This document shows, piece by piece, positions 8,449 through 16,800 of a stretch of DNA of 64,000 nt. How positions within the stretch are numbered: position 1 is the stretch's first letter; every line of letters starts with the position of its first letter. The DNA is from Lachnospiraceae bacterium (GTDB lineage Bacteria > Bacillota > Clostridia > Lachnospirales > Lachnospiraceae): positions 62,001-126,000 of the forward strand of contig JAKSRW010000001.1 in NCBI GenBank assembly GCA_024403355.1, read 5' to 3'. Both the position numbers and the translations under genes were made by a program. Under the pieces are notes generated by a model, which was not told where the DNA came from, did no database searches, and saw only the letters and a list, made by a program, of their open reading frames with translations.

Positions 8449-9195
8449 ATGGCAGAAGAAATTTCACATTTACCGTTCTTTCCGCATATGGCAGGAGAAA
8501 TGCCTATGTTTTCGGAAAATATGATTAGAAACACATTGTTTTCGGATGAGTTTCTGGACATGATTAATGAGAACACAATGCCTGTTCAGAAGCTTTTTAC
8601 CTATTATCAATGTGCAATATATGAGATTGAAACCAAATTTAAGGTCCTGAATGAGGAATTTTCACTCAGATATGACCGAAACCCTATCGAAACTATAAAG
8701 ACCAGGATTAAGTCCATGGAAAGTATTATGAGAAAAATCAGGACCAAGAACCTGCCTTTAGATATCACTGCGATTGATCAGAATATAAATGATATAGCCG
8801 GTGTAAGAGTAATTTGTTCATTTCCGGATGATATTTATATGCTTGCAAACTGCCTGCTTCAGCAGGATGATATTACCCTCATAGAAATGAAGGATTATAT
8901 CAAAAATCCGAAGCCCAGCGGTTACAGAAGCCTGCATCTGATTGTGGAGGTACCGATTTTCCTTCATAATGAGAAGCGACTGACTAAGGTTGAGGTTCAG
9001 CTCAGAACCATAGCCATGGATTTCTGGGCCAGTCTCGAGCACAAGCTGAGATATAAGAAAAATATTCCGGATTCAGAGGCCGAGCTTCTGGCGCAGGAAC
9101 TGAATGAATGTGCGGCTCAGAGTGCTGAGCTGGATGAAAAAATGCAGCTTATCAGAGAAAGAATCTATGATTTGGAATATAACAGGTATAAATAG
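8449..9195 (+). CDS. Small alarmone synthetase ((p)ppGpp synthetase, RelA/SpoT domain)
   Basis: A 248-residue cytosolic protein with a single RelA/SpoT synthetase domain. Visible motifs are NDIAGVRVIC (metal and GTP site), IKNPKPSGYRSLHL (the G-loop signature) and VEVQLRTIAMDFWASLEHKL. There is no HD hydrolase domain and no TGS/ACT regulatory part, so it fits the YjbM/RelQ type that makes pppGpp or ppGpp from ATP and GTP or GDP. I start at ATG 8449, after GAAAGGGG, rather than at a further upstream in-frame ATG that overlaps the CIRCE/promoter region. Transcription is predicted under HrcA control together with clpB, an unusual link of heat shock to alarmone synthesis. A paralogue is at 36.7 kb. 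Confidence 0.9.
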   Translation: MAEEISHLPFFPHMAGEMPMFSENMIRNTLFSDEFLDMINENTMPVQKLFTYYQCAIYEIETKFKVLNEEFSLRYDRNPIETIKTRIKSMESIMRKIRTKNLPLDITAIDQNINDIAGVRVICSFPDDIYMLANCLLQQDDITLIEMKDYIKNPKPSGYRSLHLIVEVPIFLHNEKRLTKVEVQLRTIAMDFWASLEHKLRYKKNIPDSEAELLAQELNECAAQSAELDEKMQLIRERIYDLEYNRYK

Positions 9196-9248
9196 CCGAA
9201 CTGACAATTTTTAGTTAATTATGATTTATGATATAAAATAAACATTTT

Positions 9249-9332
9249 ACACGCAAATTTTTGCCTATAGATATTAAACACAGGTATTTTAATGAAAGTT
9301 TGCGTTACAGCCGGAAAGGCAAGGTGATTATT
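9249..9332 (+). promoter_or_regulatory. Recurring structured leader before clpB
   Basis: ACGCAAA (9251-9257) can pair with TTTGCGT (9299-9305), and an inner GCCT/AGGT pair is possible. The 3' end is GGAAAGGCAAGG, then 8 bases to the ATG. It shares the AAATTTTTGCCT 5' part and the AAAGGCANGG 3' core with leaders at 31.9, 41.3, 46.6, 48.0, 54.1 and 62.1 kb. Confidence 0.6.
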
Positions 9333-11954
9333 ATGAATATTCAAAAATTTACACAGAAGTCAACAGAAGCGGTACAGATGTGTGAAAAGCTCTGCTATGA
9401 CTACGGTAATTCAGAGGCCGATCTGGAGCACCTGCTTTACTCGCTTTTGAAAATTGATGACAGTCTTATAGCCGGTCTTATTGAAAAGATGGGTATTGAT
9501 ATTAATTCCTTCTCTTCAAGGGTTGAGGACCTGCTTAAAAAGAAGGTCAAGGTTTCGGGAAATGTGCAGCTGGTAGTCAGCAAGGACCTGAATAATGTCC
9601 TGATAGGCGCCGAGGACGAGGCAAAGGCTATGGGTGATGCCTACGTTTCAGTAGAACACCTTTTCCTGAGAATAATTAAGGAGGCTAACGCTAATCTTAA
9701 GGAGCTTTTTAAGGCTTACGGAATCAGCCGTGAGAGCTTTCTTAAGGTGCTCTCACAGGTCAGGGGCAACCAGACCGTGCAGACTGATAATCCTGAGGCC
9801 ACCTATGATACCCTCAAAAAATACGGCCAGGATCTTGTAGAGAAGGCCAGAGCAGGCAAGCTGGACCCGGTAATCGGACGAGACGGAGAGATTCGTAACG
9901 TAATCCGTATCCTGTCCAGAAAAACAAAAAATAACCCGGTATTAATCGGTGAGCCCGGTGTAGGTAAAACCGCCGTAGTAGAGGGACTTGCACTCAGAAT
10001 TCTGGCAGGTGATGTACCTGAAGCATTAAAGGATAAAACCATTTTTGCACTTGATCTCGGTTCGCTGGTAGCGGGTGCGAAATACCGCGGTGAATTTGAG
10101 GAAAGACTTAAGGCCGTACTTGATGAGGTAAAAAAGTCAGACGGCAGAATCATTCTCTTTATCGATGAACTTCATACCATAGTCGGAGCGGGTGCTTCGG
10201 AGGGCTCCATGGATGCCGGCAATATGCTTAAGCCCATGCTTGCCAGAGGAGAGCTTCACTGCATCGGCGCAACCACACTTGATGAGCACAGAAAATACAT
10301 TGAGAAGGATGCAGCACTTGAGAGACGTTTCCAGCCCGTAATGGTAGAGCAGCCCTCTGTGGAGGATACCATTTCCATACTTCGCGGTATCAAGGAGCGT
10401 TATGAGGTATTCCACGGAGTAAAGATTACCGATTCGGCACTGGTAGCCGCAGCCACACTCAGCGACAGATATATTTCCGACAGATTCCTTCCTGACAAGG
10501 CCATAGACCTCGTGGATGAGGCCTGTGCAATGATAAAGACAGAGCTTGATTCCATGCCCGCAGAGCTTGATGAGCTGAGAAGAAAAATTATGCAGCTGGA
10601 GATTGAAGAGGCTGCGCTGAAGAAGGAGAGCGACCATCTCAGTGTGGAGCGTCTCGGAAATCTTCAGGCGGAGCTTGCAGAGCTTAGGGATGATTTCATG
10701 CAGCTTAAGACCCAGTGGGAAAATGAGAAAAATGCCGTAGACGACGCGGCTAAAATCAAGGAAGAAATCGAAAAGGTAAATAATGAAATTGCTTCCGCAG
10801 AACGTTCCTACAATCTGGAAAAGGCCGCAGAGCTGAAGTACGGCAGACTTCCCGAGCTTCAGAAGCAGCTGGCGGAGCTGGAGCAGAAGAATTCGGAAAA
10901 TGAAAATGAACTGGTTCATGAGTCGGTCGATGATGATGAAATAGCAAAGATTATTTCAAGATGGACGGGCATTCCCGTTTCAAAGCTTTCCGAAACAGAA
11001 AGACAGAAGACCCTTAAGCTGGACGAGCAGCTTCATAAAAGAGTAATCGGACAGAATGATGCCGTGGCAAAGGTTACAGAGGCCATTATCCGTTCAAAGG
11101 CGGGTATTAAGGACCCTTCAAAGCCCATCGGTTCCTTCCTTTTCCTGGGACCTACGGGTGTCGGTAAAACGGAGCTTGCGAAGGCACTTGCGGAGTCACT
11201 CTTTGACGACGAGAACAATATTGTCAGAATCGATATGAGTGAATATATGGAGAAGTATTCCGTATCGAGACTTATCGGAGCACCTCCCGGATATGTCGGC
11301 TATGATGAGGGCGGACAGCTCACAGAGGCCGTGCGCAGAAAGCCCTACAGTGTAGTGCTTTTTGACGAGATAGAGAAGGCTCATCCCGATGTATTCAATA
11401 TCCTTTTAGCCTGTCTTGATGACGGACGAATCACCGATTCCTTCGGCAAGACGGTTGATTTTAAGAATACAATCATTATCATGACCTCAAATATAGGCTC
11501 ACAGGAGCTTCTGGACGGCATCGAGGTGATTGCACCTGCGGATGCTGAGGGTGAAAATGATGAAGCTACCGTTATCAGCGATGAGGCTCAGAATGAGGTC
11601 ATGGAGGAGCTTCGTGACCATTTCAGACCTGAGTTTTTGAACAGACTTGATGAGATTATAATGTTTAAGCCCCTTACGAAGACTAACATTAAATCCATTA
11701 TCAGTCTGCTGATTAATGATATCAATAAGCGTCTGGCAGACAGGGAACTCAGCATTTCTCTTACCGATGAAGCAAAAGCGTATATTACGGAAAACGGTTT
11801 CGATCCCGTATACGGTGCGCGTCCTTTGAAACGTTATGTTCAGAAATATGTTGAAACTCTTGCGGCCCGCCTGATTTTACAGGGAGTAGTCGGAAGAGGA
11901 GATACAATAGAGATTGACTGCGCAGACGGAGAATTAACAGGAAAGCGCAAATAA
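9333..11954 (+). CDS. clpB: ATP-dependent chaperone ClpB
   Basis: An 873-residue Hsp100 disaggregase. Domains: Clp N-domain (1-145); AAA1 with Walker A GEPGVGKT (about 206-213) and Walker [13 protein letters not shown]; a coiled-coil middle domain (about 390-530, rich in Glu, Lys and Leu); AAA2 with GPTGVGKT (about 606-613) and [12 protein letters not shown]; and a C-terminal D2-small domain. With DnaK it resolubilises aggregated proteins in the cytosol. Start chosen at ATG 9333, which begins [10 protein letters not shown] as in the family; the in-frame extension upstream is leader RNA. It follows the alarmone synthetase by 137 bases without a terminator, and CIRCE lies ahead of both. Confidence 0.95.
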   Translation: MNIQKFTQKSTEAVQMCEKLCYDYGNSEADLEHLLYSLLKIDDSLIAGLIEKMGIDINSFSSRVEDLLKKKVKVSGNVQLVVSKDLNNVLIGAEDEAKAMGDAYVSVEHLFLRIIKEANANLKELFKAYGISRESFLKVLSQVRGNQTVQTDNPEATYDTLKKYGQDLVEKARAGKLDPVIGRDGEIRNVIRILSRKTKNNPVLIGEPGVGKTAVVEGLALRILAGDVPEALKDKTIFALDLGSLVAGAKYRGEFEERLKAVLDEVKKSDGRIILFIDELHTIVGAGASEGSMDAGNMLKPMLARGELHCIGATTLDEHRKYIEKDAALERRFQPVMVEQPSVEDTISILRGIKERYEVFHGVKITDSALVAAATLSDRYISDRFLPDKAIDLVDEACAMIKTELDSMPAELDELRRKIMQLEIEEAALKKESDHLSVERLGNLQAELAELRDDFMQLKTQWENEKNAVDDAAKIKEEIEKVNNEIASAERSYNLEKAAELKYGRLPELQKQLAELEQKNSENENELVHESVDDDEIAKIISRWTGIPVSKLSETERQKTLKLDEQLHKRVIGQNDAVAKVTEAIIRSKAGIKDPSKPIGSFLFLGPTGVGKTELAKALAESLFDDENNIVRIDMSEYMEKYSVSRLIGAPPGYVGYDEGGQLTEAVRRKPYSVVLFDEIEKAHPDVFNILLACLDDGRITDSFGKTVDFKNTIIIMTSNIGSQELLDGIEVIAPADAEGENDEATVISDEAQNEVMEELRDHFRPEFLNRLDEIIMFKPLTKTNIKSIISLLINDINKRLADRELSISLTDEAKAYITENGFDPVYGARPLKRYVQKYVETLAARLILQGVVGRGDTIEIDCADGELTGKRK

Positions 11955-11966
11955 ATGATTAATGTG

Positions 11967-12000
11967 CCTGCGCCCGGAGTTTGGGCGCAGGTAATTTTTT
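11967..12000 (+). terminator. Terminator after clpB
   Basis: A 9-bp stem CCTGCGCCC/GGGCGCAGG, 7-base loop, then TAA and six T. It ends the heat-shock operon and marks the left edge of the accessory islet. Confidence 0.92.
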
Positions 12001-12270
12001 GCATGAAAAAGGTGGAATAGCGGTAAAATATAAAACGAAAAATGTAAAAGTTATATTGATAAAATTCGCGAAAGGGATTAAAATACATACAAATTCAAGT
12101 GAAAGAGAATCAAGAGAAAGATAATCAGTAAAGAACAGTTTGATAGTCATGCAAGATAACGAAAAGTGTTCAGATGATTAAAGCTTAATAAAACTTTCTA
12201 AATTTGATTGTAAAAATAGGTATTTTAGACTATACTATAATTAAACGGTGAAGAGAAGGGCGCCTTTAAT
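12001..12270. other. AT-rich non-coding stretch at the left end of the islet
   Basis: I see no gene here. A TATAAT-like box near 12235 may drive the small ORFs that follow. No convincing -35 box is present. Confidence 0.5.
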
Positions 12271-12353
12271 ATGAATGATTTGGATGAAGTCGCATATGAA
12301 TTAAAATAGATTTATTGAAAGAACTTAAGCAACTGGGACTGTATTATGAATAG
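12271..12353 (+). pseudogene. Frameshifted small ORF of about 27 codons
   Basis: From ATG 12271, with GAAGGG upstream, the frame reads MNDLDEVAYELK and then stops at 12307. A -1 shift at the AAAA run gives IDLLKELKQLGLYYE and a stop at 12351, just before the GAGGAGG site of the next ORF. This looks like one small gene with a frameshift; programmed slippage at the A run is possible but untested. I do not recognise the product. Confidence 0.35.
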
Positions 12354-12367
12354 AGGAGGTTGAGACT

Positions 12368-12559
12368 ATGAGTGATACTTTTGTTAAGAAAAATGGATTA
12401 AGTGATTCCTTTGAATCCCAAAAGAAAGTTGCTAGGGCAGTGGCAAATGGACTTTTGTCAAAAGAAATTATTCCAACTCGAACAAGCAAAGCATCTAGTT
12501 CTGATTTGAGAAAAGCGCAAATGAGAGGACATTTATTTGCAGTAAAGCATGGCTTATAG
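12368..12559 (+). CDS. Small hypothetical protein, 63 residues
   Basis: A 63-codon ORF with a strong GAGGAGGTTGAGACT site before ATG. The product is basic and hydrophilic, with a helical middle (FESQKKVARAVANGLLSKEI) and no signal peptide or membrane segment. I do not recognise a family. It sits directly behind the frameshifted small ORF as if in a two-gene unit, in a region of relic genes. A small DNA-binding or antitoxin-like role is conceivable but nothing in the sequence proves it. Confidence 0.5.
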   Translation: MSDTFVKKNGLSDSFESQKKVARAVANGLLSKEIIPTRTSKASSSDLRKAQMRGHLFAVKHGL

Positions 12560-12677
12560 AAAATAATATACTTGTTAGTTTAAAGTTCTCCCGAAGAACA
12601 ACTCAGGAATGAGTAGAACCATATGGCGCCGGGGACCCCATGGACAAGGATATAGAAAAACACAGGAGGATAAAGCA

Positions 12678-12839
12678 ATGACAGCAAGCAAAAAGGCCTT
12701 GACAACTTCATACGCTGAGAATCATAATGGCTTGGCTTGGCTTGGCTTGGCTTGGCTTGGCTTGGCTTGGCTTGGCTTGGCTTGGCGCAGTGCGCGTGCG
12801 CTGATAGTTTATCCACTTTTAAAAACGAATATAGCTTAA
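12678..12839 (+). CDS. Short ORF spanning the CTTGG repeat tract (doubtful)
   Basis: ATG 12678 is preceded by AGGAGG at good spacing and opens a 53-codon frame whose middle is the pentapeptide GLAWL repeated through the CTTGG tract, then a basic tail. Because the repeat unit is 5 bases, gain or loss of one unit would shift the frame: one alternative frame stops at once (TGA), the other runs on to a TAA near 12860. It could be a phase-variable peptide or no gene at all; the segment also contains a promoter and ends in a terminator. Confidence 0.3.
   Translation: MTASKKALTTSYAENHNGLAWLGLAWLGLAWLGLAWRSARALIVYPLLKTNIA
12699..12728 (+). promoter_or_regulatory. Promoter reading into the CTTGG tract
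   Basis: TTGACA, 18 bases, CATAAT. The predicted transcription start falls within the repeat tract, and a strong terminator follows about 110 bases later. Confidence 0.5.
12731..12785 (+). repeat. Pentanucleotide microsatellite (CTTGG)11
   Basis: Eleven perfect tandem copies of CTTGG without interruption. Such tracts change length by slipped-strand mispairing. It lies just downstream of a -10 box and inside a short frame. Confidence 0.98.
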
Positions 12840-12843
12840 ATAT

Positions 12844-12912
12844 AAGCACCAAGAATTAACAAATGCTTAGCGGTTATCACCGACAGATATTTGTTAGTTC
12901 TTGGTGCTTTTT
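12844..12912 (+). terminator. Long hairpin terminator
   Basis: A 21-bp stem (12844-12864 with 12889-12909, one GU pair), inner CGGT/ACCG mini-stem, then a T run. Together with the promoter at 12699 it bounds a possible RNA of about 180 bases. Confidence 0.85.
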
Positions 12913-13005
12913 GTGATTGTGTTGAGAGGAAATAATTCGGATAATACTTTCAATAGTGAGGCTGGATTGAGATAAAAAAGAACCTGAATTTCTCAGGTTC
13001 GTAGA

Positions 13006-13266
13006 TTATAACTTATACCGGGTAATATTATTCCAGTTGGAAGGAAAGCCCATAATAGACAATAAATTGTCTCGGGTGATTACAGTACTGCTTTTGCAGA
13101 ATGTATCAATTAATTTATTCAATTCCTTCTTGAACTGAAGAAAATCTTGTTTGGATAGTAAATATCTAAATGCAATAACAAGACCAAATAAATCTTTTTT
13201 GTCAACCCACCCTTTTACTTTGTGCTTACTGATTTGTTGTGCGTATGTAAGAAATGGCTTAGCTAT
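13006..13266 (-). pseudogene. Relic of an Abi_2 (AbiF/AbiD-type) abortive-infection gene
   Basis: On the minus strand an AAGGAGG site is followed 8 bases later by ATA rather than ATG, then AKPFLTYAQQIS, which matches the N-terminal start of Abi_2 proteins. After about 12 residues the sequence jumps to a C-terminal part ending in MGFPSNWNN, the typical Abi_2 C-terminal motif (GFPxNW). Full-length members have about 300 residues; here about 86 remain. I infer an internal deletion of some 200 codons plus loss of the start codon. Abi_2 proteins carry HEPN-type domains and act in phage defence. Its promoter and small RNA are still intact upstream. Confidence 0.72.
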
Positions 13267-13289
13267 ATATAAAACCTCCTTAAAGATAG

Positions 13290-13356
13290 AAAAAAAGAGG
13301 GCCCTCAGGTCCTCCCTCGGTCTCGCACCTCGCAAGTAACGAAACCTGATCACTGG
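13290..13356 (-). ncRNA. AbiF-associated small RNA candidate with terminator
   Basis: Between a consensus promoter and the abi relic the minus strand reads GGTTTCG...CGAGACC (a 7-bp stem with a nested ACTT/AGGT stem), then a GAGG-CC/GG-CCTC hairpin followed by seven T. The RNA would be about 65 bases and end before the abi ribosome site. Promoter, short structured RNA, terminator, then abi gene is the arrangement reported for abiF-associated non-coding RNAs. Identity to that RNA family is inferred from layout, not from a covariance model. Confidence 0.6.
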
Positions 13357-13361
13357 CAATT

Positions 13362-13390
13362 ATTTTAGTACCAAGGCATACAGGTGTCAA
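13362..13390 (-). promoter_or_regulatory. Sigma-A promoter of the Abi-associated RNA
   Basis: Minus strand TTGACA, 17 bases, TAAAAT, placed 6-7 bases before the structured RNA. Confidence 0.8.
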
Positions 13391-13451
13391 GATGTTATTG
13401 TAAATTGCACACAAATATTATATGCGTTAATTAGAAAAATGATATAGAAAG

Positions 13452-13589
13452 ATGGAAAATGCAATGGGAAACAGAGTATCACCTAAAAATATGAAATTGA
13501 AAGATATTGAGATAGACATCCATGGTATCGTTTTGAACCGAATTAAAGCCATGGAAATGACATCAAATCTTTCAGGACTATTTCAATAG
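13452..13589 (+). CDS. Possible 45-residue ORF, unrecognised
   Basis: ATG 13452 to TAG 13589, a hydrophilic 45-residue frame (MENAMGNRVSPKNMKLKDIE at the start). The ribosome site is weak (AGAAAG). It may be the remnant of a larger gene or chance. No family is recognised. Confidence 0.25.
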   Translation: MENAMGNRVSPKNMKLKDIEIDIHGIVLNRIKAMEMTSNLSGLFQ

Positions 13590-13739
13590 TCGTGCTTCTA
13601 CGAGCGGTGCACAGACAAGCCAAATTGGCTGCTGGGAGCTTGCTCACAAGCAGACATATTTGTGATTGGATGTATAGCGCGACAGCGCGAACCCGAGAAG
13701 TAGCCGAAGGCGGATTCGAGGGTAGTGCACCGCGGACTA
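13587..13739. ncRNA. Multi-stem structured element, possible RNA or intergenic repeat
   Basis: Nested pairings are visible: outer TAGTC/GACTA (13587-13591 with 13735-13739); hairpin TCGT/ACGA; a 9-bp stem GCGGTGCAC/GTGCACCGC (13604-13612 with 13725-13733); and inside it GCTT/AAGC, GCGC/GCGC, and ACCC-GA-GAA paired with TTC-GA-GGGT around a GCC-GAA-GGC hairpin. The tandem G.A step is typical of structured RNA. It is GC-rich compared with its surroundings. It could equally be a palindromic repeat element. Strand and function are unknown. Confidence 0.5.
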
Positions 13740-13814
13740 CATAGGTCTTAATCTTGTTGAAAAAAACAAGTAATGATAAATAAATAAAAAACTCAAATGA
13801 AGGAGGTTATTTAC

Positions 13815-16800
13815 ATGAAAGAAAAAATATTCAAGAAAGGAATTACAAGAAGACTGTTTAGCATCGTGTTAGCATTCTTAATGGTTATCAGCCTGATGCC
13901 AAGCGTGCTTGTACAAGCTGGTGTTGCCGATAATCTGGATATAGGCTTTATGTGCAAGATTTGTGGACATCCTGGCAATTATCACTGGGTTGGCGGTTAT
14001 GCGGTGGAAAACGCAACTCAAAATCCAAGTGGAGAAATAGTTGCTTGTAACTTTGGCAACGGGTGTGGTTTTGGCGATGGTTATGATATGGGATGTCGCG
14101 GAAAAACTTGGAACGAACTCCGCATCAATCATACTGTTCACAATTACAAATGGAATTATGATGAGACAAAACATTGGCAGGAATGTACTGGAGGAGCAGA
14201 CTGTTCTGTGCTAACGAAGGATACGGCTTCTGCCCACGACAGTTGGAATGCAAGTACAGGAAAATGCGACACATGCGGTTATTCTTGCCAACATACGGGA
14301 GAAACTGGAAATAATTGTAGTATATGTGGCAAATTCATTCATACTTGTGAATTGAACTATGTTGCTGGAAAGACTGCTACCTGCGAAGCAGACGGTTGGA
14401 AGGCATATTATTTGTGCACACATTTGGGAAAAGTATATGCAACAAATAGCTCCTCAGGAACATCATATGATGATGCAGACACCTGGAAAACTGGAGCTGG
14501 AAACTTGCCTAAAACTGGACATAATTGGACATACAGTAATCAAAATAACGTTTTAAAAGCAACATGTAATAAGTGTTGGAAGTCTTGTTCTCTAAGTCTT
14601 GTAACACCTCTGTTTTATACTGGTAGTCCTATAACTATCAATCCAGAAACTGATTTTTCTTGGGGCGTAAGCTATAGTGCTCCTGCTACCCCTGTACTTG
14701 GTCAATGGTATCTTGAAGATGCAACTCAAAAAACTACTACAGCAAATAGTGGTGCAACTTCAGAAGGAGGCGCACCTGTGAACGCTGGGAAATATGCTCT
14801 CGAAATTACTGTAGGTAGTGGGGATAACTCGGCAACCATAAAGTATCCAATAACTGTTTATAAAGCGGCAGGTTCAGGAACTATATCAGTAGATAGTTTC
14901 ACTTATCCAGGTAACCCTAATCCTCAATATTCGAGCGAGACAAACCCTGGACGTCCGACTTTTTCTTATAAATTCGCATCTGAACCTGATAGTGCCTATG
15001 TTGGTGGTATGTTATGGGATCCTGGTGAATATAGTGTAAAAGCTGTATTTCCAGCCAATGGTGAATATGCAGAGGCTATTGTTTATGATACATTCACTAT
15101 TTATAAAGCGGATGCAACTGATGCTATGAAAACAGCTAGTGGATATATTTACGGAAAAGCTGGTTCTACTAAGGTTATTAAATTTGATAATAAATTGCTT
15201 TATGATATGACCGTGAAATTTGGTACTCCAACGGGTGTTATTGATGGAGTAACAGCAGTGGTAGAAAATAGATCATTGAAGCTTACAGTTGGTGCTTCGG
15301 ACTTGGCAGAAGGAACAGCTGCATTTGATATCACGATACCTGTAGAAAGCAAAGCCTACAATTCTTTTGACATCACTGTTACCGTAACTCCTACGTTCCA
15401 CGATCATAGCTTTACATATTCTGCTGGCACACCTTCTAATGGAACAGTAAAATTGTCAGCTGATAGTACGTGCGAAAATGAGAGTGGATGTGATTTTGCT
15501 GGTACTCAAAAGAAGCTTTCATTGACACTTACAGCAAAAGATGCGAAATTTACCGATGCTCCGTACACAGGAGCCTCATTAAGTAGTACAACTGATTGGA
15601 AAGATGCACGCATTCCAGTGCCAACAATTATGTATGTTGGAAGAGGTACAACAGAATATCTTGAAAGTGAAACAGCTCCAACTGAAGTAGGTACATATAC
15701 TGCTAGCATTACTGCAGGAGGAGTAACTGCTTCTGTTGATTTTGAGATTATTGCAGTTAAATTTGTATCTGACTATAACTTGGTAGTGCCATCGAGTGTG
15801 GATGCACCTAACCCTAAAACAGTTGTCAATGAATTGCCTATCAATGGTAGCAGTTCATATGTATCTTTAAGTGCTGGTTGGTATGCGGTGAATGATGACA
15901 TTACAGCAACAAGCGCAACTCTTAGTCTCAGCGGGGATGTTAATCTGATTTTGCCGGACGGAAAGAACTTGAGTGTGAATGCGATTAGTGGTTATGGCTC
16001 ATCACTCACCCTTTGGGGACAGAGTAGTGGCTCTGGTCAGTTTGTTGTAGGTGCCGGTTCTCCTGGTAATGCTATTGATATATCAAATGTGACAATCAAC
16101 GGAGGAACGGTGAATGTAACAGGTCGATATGCTGGCATTAAGGGTAGCAGTAGTGTGACCATTAACGGTGGAACAGTAAATGTAATTGCTTCCTCTGGTA
16201 AAGCTATTGATACTAGCGGTAAAATTGGCATCAAAGGTGGTAATGTAACTGCAACTGGTTCGTATGGTGCTCTTAATGCAAGCAATAGCATTAACATTGC
16301 TTCTAACTTAACTGTATTGGCAGGCACTGATGCAGATAGTGCAAGTGCGATAGATTATGACGCATACAATGGTCAGAAGTATGTTAAAATTATAAGTCAC
16401 GTGCATGAAAAGGATGCGGCTAAACATCACAATGCAGTAGCTGCAACATGTACAGCTACAGGAACAAAGGAATATTGGGAGTGTACAGACAGTACATGTA
16501 CAACAAAACTCGATACTAATTCTGTAGCAATTGCTGATATTACAGTTGCCATTGATGAAGATGCCCATGATTGGGGAACTACTCCAAGTTATGGACATAA
16601 TGCTACAAATCATTGGGAAGTATGTGGAAATGACAACACACATACAAGAAATTCAGCTACACATAGCGGTGGAACAGCAACATGTCAGACAGAAGCTACT
16701 TGTTCAACTTGTAGCCAAAAGTATGGTAGTAAAGCTGCTCATGCTTGGGGATATACAGCTTCTGATAATGTGTTGACAGCTAAGTGTTCAACGGATGGAT

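Noticed and set aside
10137-10919. Long open frame of 260 codons on the minus strand inside clpB
   Set aside because: Lies wholly antisense to a well-supported clpB; composition is the complement of coiled-coil codons and it has no ribosome site or recognisable domain.
12731-12785. CRISPR-like array
   Set aside because: The CTTGG units are contiguous 5-base repeats without spacers, and no cas genes are present.
13006-13359. Intact 117-residue protein on the minus strand
   Set aside because: Its first 31 codons cover the small RNA and its terminator; the real ribosome site lies after them, so only a truncated Abi_2 remnant is supported.
12001-13800. Prophage or complete insertion sequence in the islet
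   Set aside because: No transposase, integrase or phage structural gene and no clear terminal inverted repeats are visible.
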